Positions 8,060 through 16,587 are shown, numbered from the stretch's first letter. The stretch: 64,000 nt of DNA from Fibrobacter succinogenes (GCA_902799745.1 CADCBQ010000036.1:18350-82349); one strand, 5' to 3'. The notes: a model not told the origin generated them from the sequence alone. Numbers and translations: made by a program.

Positions 8060-10590
8060 TATTCACCAACCTTGAATACCTTGAGCGATTCAATTCCGCG
8101 ATCGTCAATAATCTTGACCGCAATCTGCGAATTAGGCTGAACCTTGAACTCCAAGGATTCCGTTCCTTGGTATGCTTCTATAAGCTCTGGGTCGATTTCG
8201 GCTTTTAACGTCTTTGCAAGCTTGTTCCACCCTTCAGCTTTACCATCCATCGGGAAGAACACTTGCTTGGGTTCAACGCACATGCCGTCGTAATCGGTAT
8301 CAAGCATCCACATGGCGATATTCGTTGCCTTGCCGGACTTGATTTCGCCGGATTTTACATCGTAGTAGTCAAAGCCATTGACCTTGACCTTATACCTATC
8401 CTTGGTACGCTTGTCGTGAATAAGCTCCACATCCGGCTGACCGACTAGCCAGAAGGACTGGTCACTGGACTTGTTCTTCTTTAGGTCTTCGGTCATAAGG
8501 TCCGTATTCATTTGGACCTTAAGGATAGTCATATCCGGGTCCTTTACGGACTCGATAATGTTACCCACATTCGGACCAAACTGGAATGCGGCACAAATAA
8601 CAAGCTTGGGGCGCGGCATCATGGACATAGCCTCATCGATAGCATTGTACACTAGACGACCGTCCATCACCTTGGTTTCTGGACAGAAGGCGACCACCGC
8701 CTTCATGGGAGCATCACCCTTCGTTTCCGCATAGGCTTGGATGAAGGTCGTTCCTTGGGCGGCTTCCACAGAGCTAAACTCGATTCGATTGCCATTACGG
8801 CCCAAGATGCCAGTAACCTTTAGCTGTTCCATCCAGTTCGAGAACTTAGCCGTATGGTCTTCTTCGACTACGGCTAATTCGTCAATAGGTTTAACCACTG
8901 GGGCTGGGAGCGCCTCAACCGTAAACGGACCCGTAATACGAATCTTGTTCTTTTCAATTTCCGGCTGGTCATAAAGGATTTCTGACTCAGGGATTTCATT
9001 CTGGGCTATAGACTTAAGTGTAATATGCGGCACAGTCTTATAGACAAAGCCACTGGCAACACCTTGCTCTGGGTGAGCCAATTTGTAATAATCAAACGTC
9101 GCCGTCATCAGACGCTTCTTAGCTAGAGCTAGAGCCACACGCGACGTATCGCACGTAATCCAACGACGTCCCCACTGTTCAGCAACATACGCTGTTGTTC
9201 CAGAGCCACATGTAATATCCAACACCAAATCACCGGGATCAGTCGTCATCAACATACAGCGTTGAATTGTTTTTGTAGCTGTTTGGACGACATAAACTTT
9301 GTCATCCAAAAAGCTACCCGTGGTAGTATCAGTCCACAATGTATTCATTTCCGTATACGGAAAATCATCAAAGTAATTAACAAAGCGTAACGAATTTGTC
9401 GCAGTCGTAATTCGATTCAAACTTATTAATCGATCCATTCCCTCTACGCTTGTCCGCCAACCCCTAGTTCCGGGACACTGATAAGTTTTCCCTTCAAATG
9501 TGATTGGAAATCTAATTGAATCAGACCCAGTTTGAGAGGTCAAATCACTTTTTCGATAAACCTTTGAGCCTTGCGGACGTTTTAGATAATTAAACGGAAC
9601 TCCGGTTTCTCGTTCCCAATCAGATATAGGAAGTCTTCGACCGTCATGCAATTCAATATACCGATATTGGTTACATGATTCATCAAATGATAACGGCTTA
9701 AAAAGCTTTCGAACTTTCACATTGCCGATATCGCGTGCATACCAAAGAATAAAATCCGTTACGGATCCAATAGTTTTGGATGTCGCACCAGATGTCTTTG
9801 TATAAATCACCATGCCTACAAAATTATTGGCTCCAAAAATTTCATCACATATTTCTCTGACATGATGCACATTCTCATCGCTAATCTGAACAAAAACACT
9901 ACCTGAATCGGCAAGCAATTCTCTTGCCAGCATCAACCGATCACGTATATAGGTTAAATATGAATGGATTCCCAGTTCCCAAGTATCTCGAAAAGCCTTA
10001 ATCATTTCTGGTTCTTGAGATAGGTCTTCATCCTTCTTATCTTTCACATCACGTTTATTCACGAATGGCTGAAAGTTACTACCGTACTTGATGCCATACG
10101 GCGGATCAAAGTATATCATCTGAACCTGGCCAGCCATACCTTCCTTTTCTAGCAAGGAGTTCATAATCACCTTGCTATCACCAGCAATCATACGGTTAGT
10201 CCAGTTGACGCCATGCTTATAGAACTCGATGGCCTCAGAACGACGCTTCATACGGTCTATCGGCGACTCAAACAAGTCAATCTGATCCGGCACGGTATCG
10301 TCACCGATGGTCTGTACCGACTTGATAATCTTATGAGGCTTGATGGATTCGTGTACGTGGATGGACGACGTCTGTACTCGTATTTCGTTACCTTCTTCTT
10401 TGCCAGCCCACTGCAAGGCGGGGTCAATATGAGGGTCGTACTTATACGTTTTTACCGATTCTGGAGTATTATCCCTAATGGCCATGCCTACCGGCGGGAT
10501 ATTCTTACGCTTCTTGTCGTCGTGGGTATACGTGTCGATGTCGCGCAACTTGGCGGCATCCGCCGCTGTAATACTCTTCTTTTTGGCCAT
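8059..10590 (-). CDS. Type III-like DNA methyltransferase (Mod-like subunit)
   Basis: Beta-class amino-methyltransferase: catalytic motif IV DPPYG (about residue 162-166) comes before the SAM-binding motif I LDITCGSGTT (about 455-465), with a long target-recognition region between. It should methylate adenine N6 or cytosine N4 at the system's recognition site and give the restriction subunit its specificity. Start set at 10590 (MAKKKS) because AAGGA lies 8 nt upstream; an upstream ATG at 10632 lacks a clear site. The product is 843 aa, long for Mod, with an extra C-terminal domain of about 300 aa after motif I. The stretch 9235-9990, which encodes the recognition region, is clearly more AT-rich than both flanks. 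Confidence 0.9.
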   Translation of the reverse strand: MAKKKSITAADAAKLRDIDTYTHDDKKRKNIPPVGMAIRDNTPESVKTYKYDPHIDPALQWAGKEEGNEIRVQTSSIHVHESIKPHKIIKSVQTIGDDTVPDQIDLFESPIDRMKRRSEAIEFYKHGVNWTNRMIAGDSKVIMNSLLEKEGMAGQVQMIYFDPPYGIKYGSNFQPFVNKRDVKDKKDEDLSQEPEMIKAFRDTWELGIHSYLTYIRDRLMLARELLADSGSVFVQISDENVHHVREICDEIFGANNFVGMVIYTKTSGATSKTIGSVTDFILWYARDIGNVKVRKLFKPLSFDESCNQYRYIELHDGRRLPISDWERETGVPFNYLKRPQGSKVYRKSDLTSQTGSDSIRFPITFEGKTYQCPGTRGWRTSVEGMDRLISLNRITTATNSLRFVNYFDDFPYTEMNTLWTDTTTGSFLDDKVYVVQTATKTIQRCMLMTTDPGDLVLDITCGSGTTAYVAEQWGRRWITCDTSRVALALAKKRLMTATFDYYKLAHPEQGVASGFVYKTVPHITLKSIAQNEIPESEILYDQPEIEKNKIRITGPFTVEALPAPVVKPIDELAVVEEDHTAKFSNWMEQLKVTGILGRNGNRIEFSSVEAAQGTTFIQAYAETKGDAPMKAVVAFCPETKVMDGRLVYNAIDEAMSMMPRPKLVICAAFQFGPNVGNIIESVKDPDMTILKVQMNTDLMTEDLKKNKSSDQSFWLVGQPDVELIHDKRTKDRYKVKVNGFDYYDVKSGEIKSGKATNIAMWMLDTDYDGMCVEPKQVFFPMDGKAEGWNKLAKTLKAEIDPELIEAYQGTESLEFKVQPNSQIAVKIIDDRGIESLKVFKVGE

Positions 10591-10680
10591 ACAATAATCC
10601 TTGGTTTCGATATCAAGATAATAAAAACGCATCCACGATACGTTGTTGTACTATATATATGGGTATAGATTTGCCGAACA

Positions 10681-12225
10681 CTACATCTTTAGCCGATACC
10701 GTTGCCACGCAGAGATAACATACTCATGACCTCGATACTTATAGCTATAGGCATAATCAGCCATTTTGCTGTGCCGGACTTTCAAATTACGCTTGAAGTA
10801 TGGGCAATCTAGAGCATCGGTATTATCACAGCCTCGTTTACGTAACTGACATGTCAATATATGTTCAGCGAAACCGACCCGCCTCTTATCCAAACAATGA
10901 AGACATGCGTTGCAGCTCTTTTCAAAGAGCATCTTGGCAAACTTTTGGTCATAAGAAGGACCTCTCTGACCATACGAAATCGGAATCAAGATATAGTCTT
11001 CGACCTTATCCCAGATGGCAGACATTGCTTGATGAATCTGGTCTATGCGTCCTATACCGGGGCATTTCACCTCACCACTCTTATCTAGTATTATAAGTTC
11101 AAAGTACCGTAGCCCACCACTACACAAATCCTTATGCTGATGCTTAGCAAAATTAAAGTAGCGAACCTCTTCGTCATCATCCCATATATTTCTAGACTCC
11201 CAAGGTTTCGAATTATACTCGTTATCCAAGGCGAACTGCACAGTACGTACATCACCAAATCCATCTGCCTTCGTAGACAGCTTAAAGCAGAAATTAAACC
11301 TTATCTTTTCACCTTCCTTCTTGGTTTCAATGAAGAAGTCGGGTAAAAACGTATCCGTTGAGTTGTCAGATGGCACTTCCTTGCATAGTCTTGCTATATC
11401 GTAGTATCCGCTATCTCGATCCATACAACGATGACCTTCTATATACGGACAGTCCTCACGGCTACAGAGGATTTCATAGAAGAACTCCAAATTCAACGGA
11501 TATCCACCACGTGCACACGCGCGATACATACTGACGAACTGGTTCTTCGCCTCTTGAAGACGTGTTTCACAGCGATAGTCGACCTTGGTCTTGCACTGGT
11601 CAAAGTTGAACATCCTAACAGATTCATTCCGTTCTGTCAAGCCATCTTCTATGAATAGCGAAAAATCCGACTCCGTTTTAAGTTCAATTTCAACAATAGG
11701 TATACCGGAATCTCTTTTGCGCGGTTCCGAGAAGTGGCTAACGACGATTTCGATGTACACTTTTCGGCCATCATCAGCCGTCAACAGTATATCTGGGATA
11801 AAATCGCCATCCCTAACCTCACGCTCAATCTTCTTAAAATCCGGCAATAACGACACGACTTCATAGCCCAAGACGTCGCCACAAGGCTTCTTCTTTCCAT
11901 AAAGGCATTCCCCATAGTGGCAAATCTTTCCCTTGGCGATTTCCAAAAGGAAAGGTTCATTTGCGTCCATCCGTGCCTTATATGTCTCTATGAACTTGAT
12001 TATACCCAGCTTGTGTAGGTAGGACTCATACGAACAGACTACATTCTTGCCACCGACGTGCGCGAAATGCCATTCCTTGATCTTACCTCGCTTCGTCAGC
12101 ATCGGATTGCCGCATTCGAGGCACGTAAACGAGTCGTTCCCATGTTCTTGTACATAGGCATCAGAGACATTGTACACGTCTACTATACAGCCAGTTCTAT
12201 CCTTTGCAAATCTTTGCCATGTCAT
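10681..12225 (-). CDS. CoiA-like nuclease with zinc-ribbon motifs (514 aa)
   Basis: The N-terminus has a zinc-ribbon-like CLECGNPM with HFAH (C35, C38, H53, H56), as in CoiA-family proteins. A restriction-endonuclease-like core follows: FIPDILLT (D145) and VYIEIVVSH (E159) fit the D-(x)n-ExV pattern. The last 300 residues are Cys-rich, with clusters near 255 (CSREDCPY, HRC) and near 435-475, suggesting more metal sites. CoiA promotes recombination in competence, but CoiA-like nucleases are also found alone in defence regions. It lies 90 bp upstream of the methyltransferase gene in the same direction. A TATATT box sits 7 nt before the ATG, so the transcript may be leaderless. Confidence 0.7.
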   Translation of the reverse strand: MTWQRFAKDRTGCIVDVYNVSDAYVQEHGNDSFTCLECGNPMLTKRGKIKEWHFAHVGGKNVVCSYESYLHKLGIIKFIETYKARMDANEPFLLEIAKGKICHYGECLYGKKKPCGDVLGYEVVSLLPDFKKIEREVRDGDFIPDILLTADDGRKVYIEIVVSHFSEPRKRDSGIPIVEIELKTESDFSLFIEDGLTERNESVRMFNFDQCKTKVDYRCETRLQEAKNQFVSMYRACARGGYPLNLEFFYEILCSREDCPYIEGHRCMDRDSGYYDIARLCKEVPSDNSTDTFLPDFFIETKKEGEKIRFNFCFKLSTKADGFGDVRTVQFALDNEYNSKPWESRNIWDDDEEVRYFNFAKHQHKDLCSGGLRYFELIILDKSGEVKCPGIGRIDQIHQAMSAIWDKVEDYILIPISYGQRGPSYDQKFAKMLFEKSCNACLHCLDKRRVGFAEHILTCQLRKRGCDNTDALDCPYFKRNLKVRHSKMADYAYSYKYRGHEYVISAWQRYRLKM

Positions 12226-12232
12226 ATCATAA

Positions 12233-12238
12233 AATATA
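12233..12238 (-). promoter_or_regulatory. Predicted -10 box of the CoiA-like gene
   Basis: TATATT on the minus strand, 7 nt before the ATG at 12225. TTGACA lies upstream but 22 nt from the box, longer than optimal. It gives the CoiA-like gene, and perhaps the restriction genes below, a promoter separate from the two genes at 12328-14088. Confidence 0.45.
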
Positions 12239-12327
12239 ACACTGTTAGGATGTCACAAAGTGTCAAAATTGAACGAAAATTAATGGCGCTAGAGGGACCT
12301 CACCGTCCAAAGGGCATCAATAAGCCG

Positions 12328-13185
12328 CTAGTCGGGAATAAAAACGCCTATTTTGTGCTGCTGTTTCTTAACAGCAGCCTTGAAATTAGGGTTGCCAGAC
12401 ATATCCGCCAAGCATTGAAGATGCGCTAGACGAACCACCAAAGGGAGAGCCTTGTACGACTCTAACGTAACATGGTCACAACCATACAAGATTGCATCCA
12501 GCACCTCTTGCTGGTCAGTGTAGTCATATATCGTCCGAGAGGCCATATCGGAGAACTCATACGACTTGAGCCGACCTACTTTACCATTCAATTCACTGGT
12601 ACGGCGAATACGTTCTAAGATTACCGGCATACTCGGCGACGTCATTAGGGATGCAGCCAGTTGACGGATTGAATCAAACATCTGTATTTCCGACTTCAAT
12701 AATTCAACTTGTCTACGCAGCTTAACTTTGGCATCATCCAAGTACACCATCGCTGCCGTACAGTTGGCCTCATCATGCAAAGTGAATTTCAGCCCAAACT
12801 GATGCGCTAGATAATTGCGAATAGACAAGAGTTCAGCCAGTTCAGCCTCACGATGTCGACGAATCTCTTCACGGACGGTTGCGTCAGCATCATCGTTAAA
12901 GCTGTATTTTAGCTGTAATTTGACACAATCTGTACCGTCGGCATCATCCTCCGTCTTCTCGCCATAGAATCCTTTTAGATAAACCTTGATGACCTTACCT
13001 AGAGTGTCTGTATTGGATTCCCACTTTGATTCTATCTTGGGTGGATTCTTGAGGTCATCCGGCGAATGGAACTCCACTTCGCGGTAAGCTTGTTCCACCA
13101 GATACTTCATACACCACTCAATGCGTTGGCAGAGGTGCAGTAGTTCACCCAGTACAGAATAGACTTCTTTAGCGGTAATAGGCAT
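12328..13185 (-). CDS. HEPN-like protein (285 aa)
   Basis: A helical protein with the sequence IRNYLAHQFG at about 122-131, which fits the R-x4-H motif (R123, H128) of HEPN RNases. Flanking helices (HREAELAELLS before it, a Lys/Arg/Leu-rich helix near 155-175 after it) suit a four-helix bundle. HEPN proteins usually cut RNA and are common toxins or effectors in phage defence. Start taken at 13185 with GAGG 7 nt upstream; a GTG one codon earlier is possible. It lies 9 bp after the 298-aa gene (13195-14088). There is no nearby MNT nucleotidyltransferase, so it is not a classical HEPN/MNT pair. The assignment rests on one motif. Confidence 0.55.
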   Translation of the reverse strand: MPITAKEVYSVLGELLHLCQRIEWCMKYLVEQAYREVEFHSPDDLKNPPKIESKWESNTDTLGKVIKVYLKGFYGEKTEDDADGTDCVKLQLKYSFNDDADATVREEIRRHREAELAELLSIRNYLAHQFGLKFTLHDEANCTAAMVYLDDAKVKLRRQVELLKSEIQMFDSIRQLAASLMTSPSMPVILERIRRTSELNGKVGRLKSYEFSDMASRTIYDYTDQQEVLDAILYGCDHVTLESYKALPLVVRLAHLQCLADMSGNPNFKAAVKKQQHKIGVFIPD

Positions 13186-13194
13186 CACTAAACC

Positions 13195-14088
13195 TCATCG
13201 TTCATCGGGATCAGACTTGTACTTCTTAGGAAAGTAATCCTTGCCTAACAGCCATAAGAACTTGTCTACCAGCTTAAAGCTGTACTTGGTAAGGCCATAA
13301 TACTCACGGAACGCAACCATGACCTCATGGAATCTAGGGTATTGGCGCAACTCATTTCGCTTAAAAGAATAGAACTCATCACGTTGCTGGAAGAAGCAAA
13401 GCATCTTCTCCACAAAGCTGTCATAAATTGGATAGAGATCCGGCTTATGGTGGCTGCAATACTTACTAGCAAAAGAATAGACACTTACTTCTTTATCATC
13501 AGCACGCTTAACTGTGCCCATATCATCTACAAGGGTCAAGTCGCCGTCATCCAATCGTCGGTCTACATCCAAACCAAGAATCTTTTCGGCAACTGGGTTA
13601 ATGTCAATTATCCTAGTGCTATAGAAATCATTCAATACGGTTGACTTAAGCAGAACATCCTTTATATCTGTGTTATGAGGACAAAGATCAAACAGTTTGT
13701 CAAGTGCGTCTTCCTGGTTCTGGTAGTCATCCATACCCTTCCATTGTTCAATGTAGCGTTCAAGTTCATCGCCATTAGGTCTAGGAATGTCAAACACGAA
13801 CTCGCGAAACCGTCGAAGATTCTTCACATAACCGTTCACATTACGTTCAACATCACCCTTGGAATGCTGTTCAAGCAACCTTCTAAGCTCCTTCTTAGCT
13901 CGTTTAGTGAAGTCAGATGAGGTTACAACAGACCAAAACAGCGTACGTCCACCCTGCCTCCACAGATAGAACGAATCGTAGCACACTGTGTTTATGGTGC
14001 TGGCAGTAAAGTTTTCAAGTTCAAGGAATCGACGAAATTCCTTCTGCAAATCCTTTACATTTAACTCTTGAGCCAGCCTCACATTCAT
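13195..14088 (-). CDS. Protein with integrase-like N-terminal domain (297 aa)
   Basis: Residues about 5-95 resemble a SAM-like core-binding domain of tyrosine recombinases (FLELENFTASTINTVCYD, ending YVKNLRRFREFV), but no catalytic domain follows. The C-terminal half has SFASKYCSHHKPDLYPIYDS, a pattern I associate with helix-hairpin-helix glycosylase-like (OGG-fold) proteins, only as a weak likeness. Start set at 14088 because GAGGTG lies 6 nt upstream. It heads a two-gene set with the HEPN-like gene. DNA recognition coupled to an RNase effector is a plausible reading but not shown. A TATATT at 14117-14122 may be its promoter. Confidence 0.5.
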   Translation of the reverse strand: MNVRLAQELNVKDLQKEFRRFLELENFTASTINTVCYDSFYLWRQGGRTLFWSVVTSSDFTKRAKKELRRLLEQHSKGDVERNVNGYVKNLRRFREFVFDIPRPNGDELERYIEQWKGMDDYQNQEDALDKLFDLCPHNTDIKDVLLKSTVLNDFYSTRIIDINPVAEKILGLDVDRRLDDGDLTLVDDMGTVKRADDKEVSVYSFASKYCSHHKPDLYPIYDSFVEKMLCFFQQRDEFYSFKRNELRQYPRFHEVMVAFREYYGLTKYSFKLVDKFLWLLGKDYFPKKYKSDPDER

Positions 14089-14171
14089 ATAGCACCTCAC
14101 CACTACGTACTAGTATAATATAGTATTCGATGGAACTAATTGCGACGACATAACCAGCAAGTGACAGAAAC

Positions 14172-14194
14172 GCCCAGCGCATTACACGCTGGGC
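14172..14194 (-). terminator. Hairpin after the 113-aa gene
   Basis: Perfect 8-bp inverted repeat GCCCAGCG/CGCTGGGC with a 7-nt loop. On the minus strand only GTTTCT follows, so it is a weak terminator for the gene at 14222-14563. Confidence 0.5.
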
Positions 14195-14221
14195 ATCGCC
14201 ATATAGCACAGTACCAGTTCG

Positions 14222-14563
14222 CTACGGCAAATAAATATAAGGGTCTATGGGCAGCTTATACTTCTGAATATAGCAGCAATGCCAGTTGAAATCCCAGCCG
14301 ATAGCCGCTGCACGATTCAGATATCGGCATATCGTAGACGCATTGTCCGGTTCACTCGCCAACCGACTTCGAAGCATCTTGACGGCGATATCAAGCTGGT
14401 TATTGACGCCATCGACTTCGATACCGAACTCGCGATAGATGTCGTCAACAAACGTCTTGACTCGATTCGCTTCCTCTTCCAGTAGGAATCTCTCTCGAAT
14501 CACCTTATCGTTTATCGGTTCACAGTCGTCATTGTACATGTACACTATCATAGAGTACCCCAT
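14222..14563 (-). CDS. Hypothetical protein (113 aa)
   Basis: Not recognised. Acidic at the N-terminus (YNDDCEPIND), with a central helical stretch (LLEEEANRVKTFVDDIYREFG) and an aromatic, Cys-containing C-terminus (WDFNWHCCYI). No membrane segment. The ATG at 14563 follows TATATA by 8 nt and may be leaderless; an in-frame ATG at 14551 has GGGG upstream and is the alternative start. It is alone, with a hairpin after its stop, and faces away from the rightward gene at 14707. Confidence 0.5.
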   Translation of the reverse strand: MGYSMIVYMYNDDCEPINDKVIRERFLLEEEANRVKTFVDDIYREFGIEVDGVNNQLDIAVKMLRSRLASEPDNASTICRYLNRAAAIGWDFNWHCCYIQKYKLPIDPYIYLP

Positions 14564-14706
14564 TTAGGACATATATAGTTTATCAGTTCTGGTACAAAAA
14601 CAAGCCGAAATCGGCTAAATTCGCTCGATTTGCAATTCAAATTGTTTCCTGTTAAATTTTGGGCATTCAATCGGGTGCTGGATGCACCCTCAAAAAAGGA
14701 CAATCT

Positions 14707-15801
14707 ATGATTGTAGTATCAGTAAAGGACGCAAGCGGGAATTTCTTCAAACCGATGCCGTTCAAGATTCTGCCCAAAGATATCGACGCTCTGGTTGACG
14801 GAAAGACGTTTAGTAGCGATACCGAAGTCGTAAAGAACGCAATTACGGAACATATCGGCAGCCGACTGGGGAAACCCATATTTGAAGACGGACTATCGCC
14901 GATGGCGGTTAGCGACAGCAACAACACAAATCTACTCAGCGACGTAAATGGCCTTGTAAACAGAATAAACAAATGTGTACGCTACATGCGAGACGCTTAC
15001 TTTAATCAAAGGTACGATGGCGCATTCGGCGCAATATACGACATCGGATCCAACAAACTGGAAGTTTGCACTGCGACACAACTACAAGATTACCTAAACG
15101 GAACTGATGAGCGAGCAACCGACTGCGACAAGCAAGTCGATCGTAATTCAGGCTCTATTACCGACTTCAAGGCTCTTACCAGTACGCGCAAGCTATTAAA
15201 AGCCATCGGTGGCAAGCTATACTACGACGGACCGGATTTCAAGTTCGAGTCCAACCGCCATCAATCCCCAGCGGACTCGTACATCATAACGTTGGCTAAG
15301 CTATACCTTATGAAGGTGATTATACCAAACGTATTGCTTGCAAAGAAATTCGGCTGGTTCACAGAAGGTCCACTAGCATTGAAGGCTTTGAATTATTGTA
15401 TGGTCACTGGGAAATGCAAAAGGGCCATAGAAACATGGGATAAATACGCACACGATAACGACGCGTCGAGACCAATTATCGAACTATACAACCTATACGC
15501 CACCAACATCAAACGAGACGGAACCGAAGTCGAAAAGGGCCGACAATGGTATTTCGACAAGTTCGTCAACCTTAAATGCAAAGACAACAAGACCAAATTC
15601 CGTAAGGGCAAGACCCAAGATGCGGTAGCTGAGCTACTGGCAAGAATGGATTCCGAATCAGAGCTAAAGACCGCATCCCATCGAGAACTCATGAAGATGG
15701 GAATATCCAACCTGACCGCAAGACAGTTCATGAAAGCCAGACGAATCAAAAAAGGGGACTCCCATGAAAAGAACGACGACGGCACACATAACCAAGAATA
15801 A
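14707..15801 (+). CDS. Hypothetical protein beside iteron region (364 aa)
   Basis: Not recognised. Start set at 14707 (MIVVSVKDAS) because AAAGGA lies upstream; the frame is open further upstream but without a ribosome binding site. The protein is soluble, with basic segments near the C-terminus (KCKDNKTKFRKGKT and RQFMKARRIKKG) that could bind nucleic acid. A helical hydrophobic core is seen around 215-245 (YIITLAKLYLMKVIIPNVLL). It lies just before a region of spaced direct repeats that looks like a replication origin, so a replication initiator is a candidate role, but no winged-helix initiator motif can be named. It overlaps the 48-aa gene at 15764 in another frame. Confidence 0.6.
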   Translation: MIVVSVKDASGNFFKPMPFKILPKDIDALVDGKTFSSDTEVVKNAITEHIGSRLGKPIFEDGLSPMAVSDSNNTNLLSDVNGLVNRINKCVRYMRDAYFNQRYDGAFGAIYDIGSNKLEVCTATQLQDYLNGTDERATDCDKQVDRNSGSITDFKALTSTRKLLKAIGGKLYYDGPDFKFESNRHQSPADSYIITLAKLYLMKVIIPNVLLAKKFGWFTEGPLALKALNYCMVTGKCKRAIETWDKYAHDNDASRPIIELYNLYATNIKRDGTEVEKGRQWYFDKFVNLKCKDNKTKFRKGKTQDAVAELLARMDSESELKTASHRELMKMGISNLTARQFMKARRIKKGDSHEKNDDGTHNQE

Positions 15802-15910
15802 TCACCAGAAGGTATCCGTTCCTAGACCAGCGTCGAAGGCGGCTACTCCAGCAGCACAAGCATGGATGGTACAATGGAGAATATTCAGAGACATGGTTGC
15901 CACCTTCTAG
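15764..15910 (+). CDS. Small basic protein (48 aa)
   Basis: A 48-codon frame starting MKRTTTAHITKN has AAAAGGGGA 5-6 nt upstream, one of the strongest ribosome binding sites in the element, and overlaps the 3' end of the 364-aa gene by 38 nt in another frame. It is basic, with an Ala/Pro-rich middle and an aromatic C-terminus (WMVQWRIFRDM). A strong terminator follows 8 nt after the stop, closing a two-gene unit. Function unknown; translational coupling with the upstream gene is likely. Confidence 0.55.
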   Translation: MKRTTTAHITKNNHQKVSVPRPASKAATPAAQAWMVQWRIFRDMVATF

Positions 15911-15918
15911 GTAGACTC

Positions 15919-15945
15919 GCCACCGGATCATTCCGGTGGCTTTTT
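15919..15945 (+). terminator. Rho-independent terminator
   Basis: Perfect 8-bp GC-rich stem (GCCACCGG/CCGGTGGC, loop ATCATT) followed by CTTTTTG. It shields the repeat region at 15972 from transcription of the 14707-15910 unit. Confidence 0.85.
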
Positions 15946-15971
15946 GTTATACACTGGCTAACCCAAATAGC

Positions 15972-16101
15972 GTGTCAAGATATCTTCGTGAGCGTGTCAG
16001 TTTTTCTTCGCATGTGTCAATAATCATTCGTGTGCGTGTCGGTTATGCTTCGTGCGATGTGTCAAGAAACCTTCGTGCATGTGTCGGGATTCTTTCGTGA
16101 C
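15972..16101 (+). repeat. Iteron-like direct repeats, family A (six copies)
   Basis: Six imperfect copies begin with GTGTC at 15972, 15994, 16014, 16036, 16059 and 16081, giving spacings of 22, 20, 22, 23 and 22 bp. Most end with TTCGTG. A period of about two helix turns is typical of iterons bound by plasmid replication initiators. No gene covers them. They are not CRISPR repeats: there are no unique spacers between conserved units. Confidence 0.8.
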
Positions 16102-16104
16102 AAT

Positions 16105-16174
16105 ATACAAGGAATAACATACAAGGAATAATGAATACAAGGATTATTTATTCAAGGAATACCATTCAAGGGAT
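16105..16174 (+). repeat. Direct repeats, family B (five copies)
   Basis: A(T)ACAAGGAATA-like units start at 16105, 16119, 16135, 16150 and 16164, at spacings of 14-16 bp, directly after the family A repeats. The block is AT-rich and could be the DNA-unwinding element of an origin or a second protein-binding array. Confidence 0.75.
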
Positions 16175-16312
16175 TTGGGGTCTCGCTTCGCTCGACCAAC
16201 CCAAATCGGCGCTACGCTTAAAGGGGATAAAGGGTTTATTCACCGTAGTCGAAGTAAACCTACCTTGATTAAACCCATCTTACCAGAATACCGCTATATC
16301 ATCCTTGATACT

Positions 16313-16331
16313 GGTACAGCTACGCTGTACC
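16313..16331. other. Short hairpin between repeat families
   Basis: Perfect 8-bp inverted repeat GGTACAGC/GCTGTACC with loop TAC. Similar tight hairpins occur at 16504-16518 (GACCGC-ATA-GCGGTC) and 16574-16586 (GCCGC-TAC-GCGGC). None has a T-tract. The region 16175-16387 otherwise shows no gene. Confidence 0.5.
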
Positions 16332-16387
16332 TTATCACTCTTGATTAGTACTCTTTAAGTGTACATAACCATATTCAACTAAATCTT

Positions 16388-16545
16388 GCTTATAATGAAT
16401 CAGAAATACTTCTTTGTGGCTTATAATGATATAGAAGGACTATATGTCGCTTATAAAGAAGTAGAATGACTACAATGTCGCTTATGACGAAGTCGAAGGA
16501 CAAGACCGCATAGCGGTCCAGTCGCTTAACCGACATCGAAGAATG
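16388..16545 (+). repeat. Direct repeats, family C (four to five copies)
   Basis: GCTTATAA-like units followed by a GAAG-containing tail start at 16388, 16419, 16449 and 16480, at spacings of 31, 30 and 31 bp, with a degenerate fifth near 16524. The period is not a multiple of three and all frames contain stops, so this is not repeat protein. It is the third distinct array within 600 bp. Confidence 0.7.
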
Positions 16546-16587
16546 ACTCTGACCGAGAAACCCTTGACTACATGCCGCTACGCGGCG

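Noticed and set aside
15972..16545. CRISPR array
   Set aside because: Repeats are short, degenerate and nearly back to back, with no unique spacers of constant length and no cas genes in the window.
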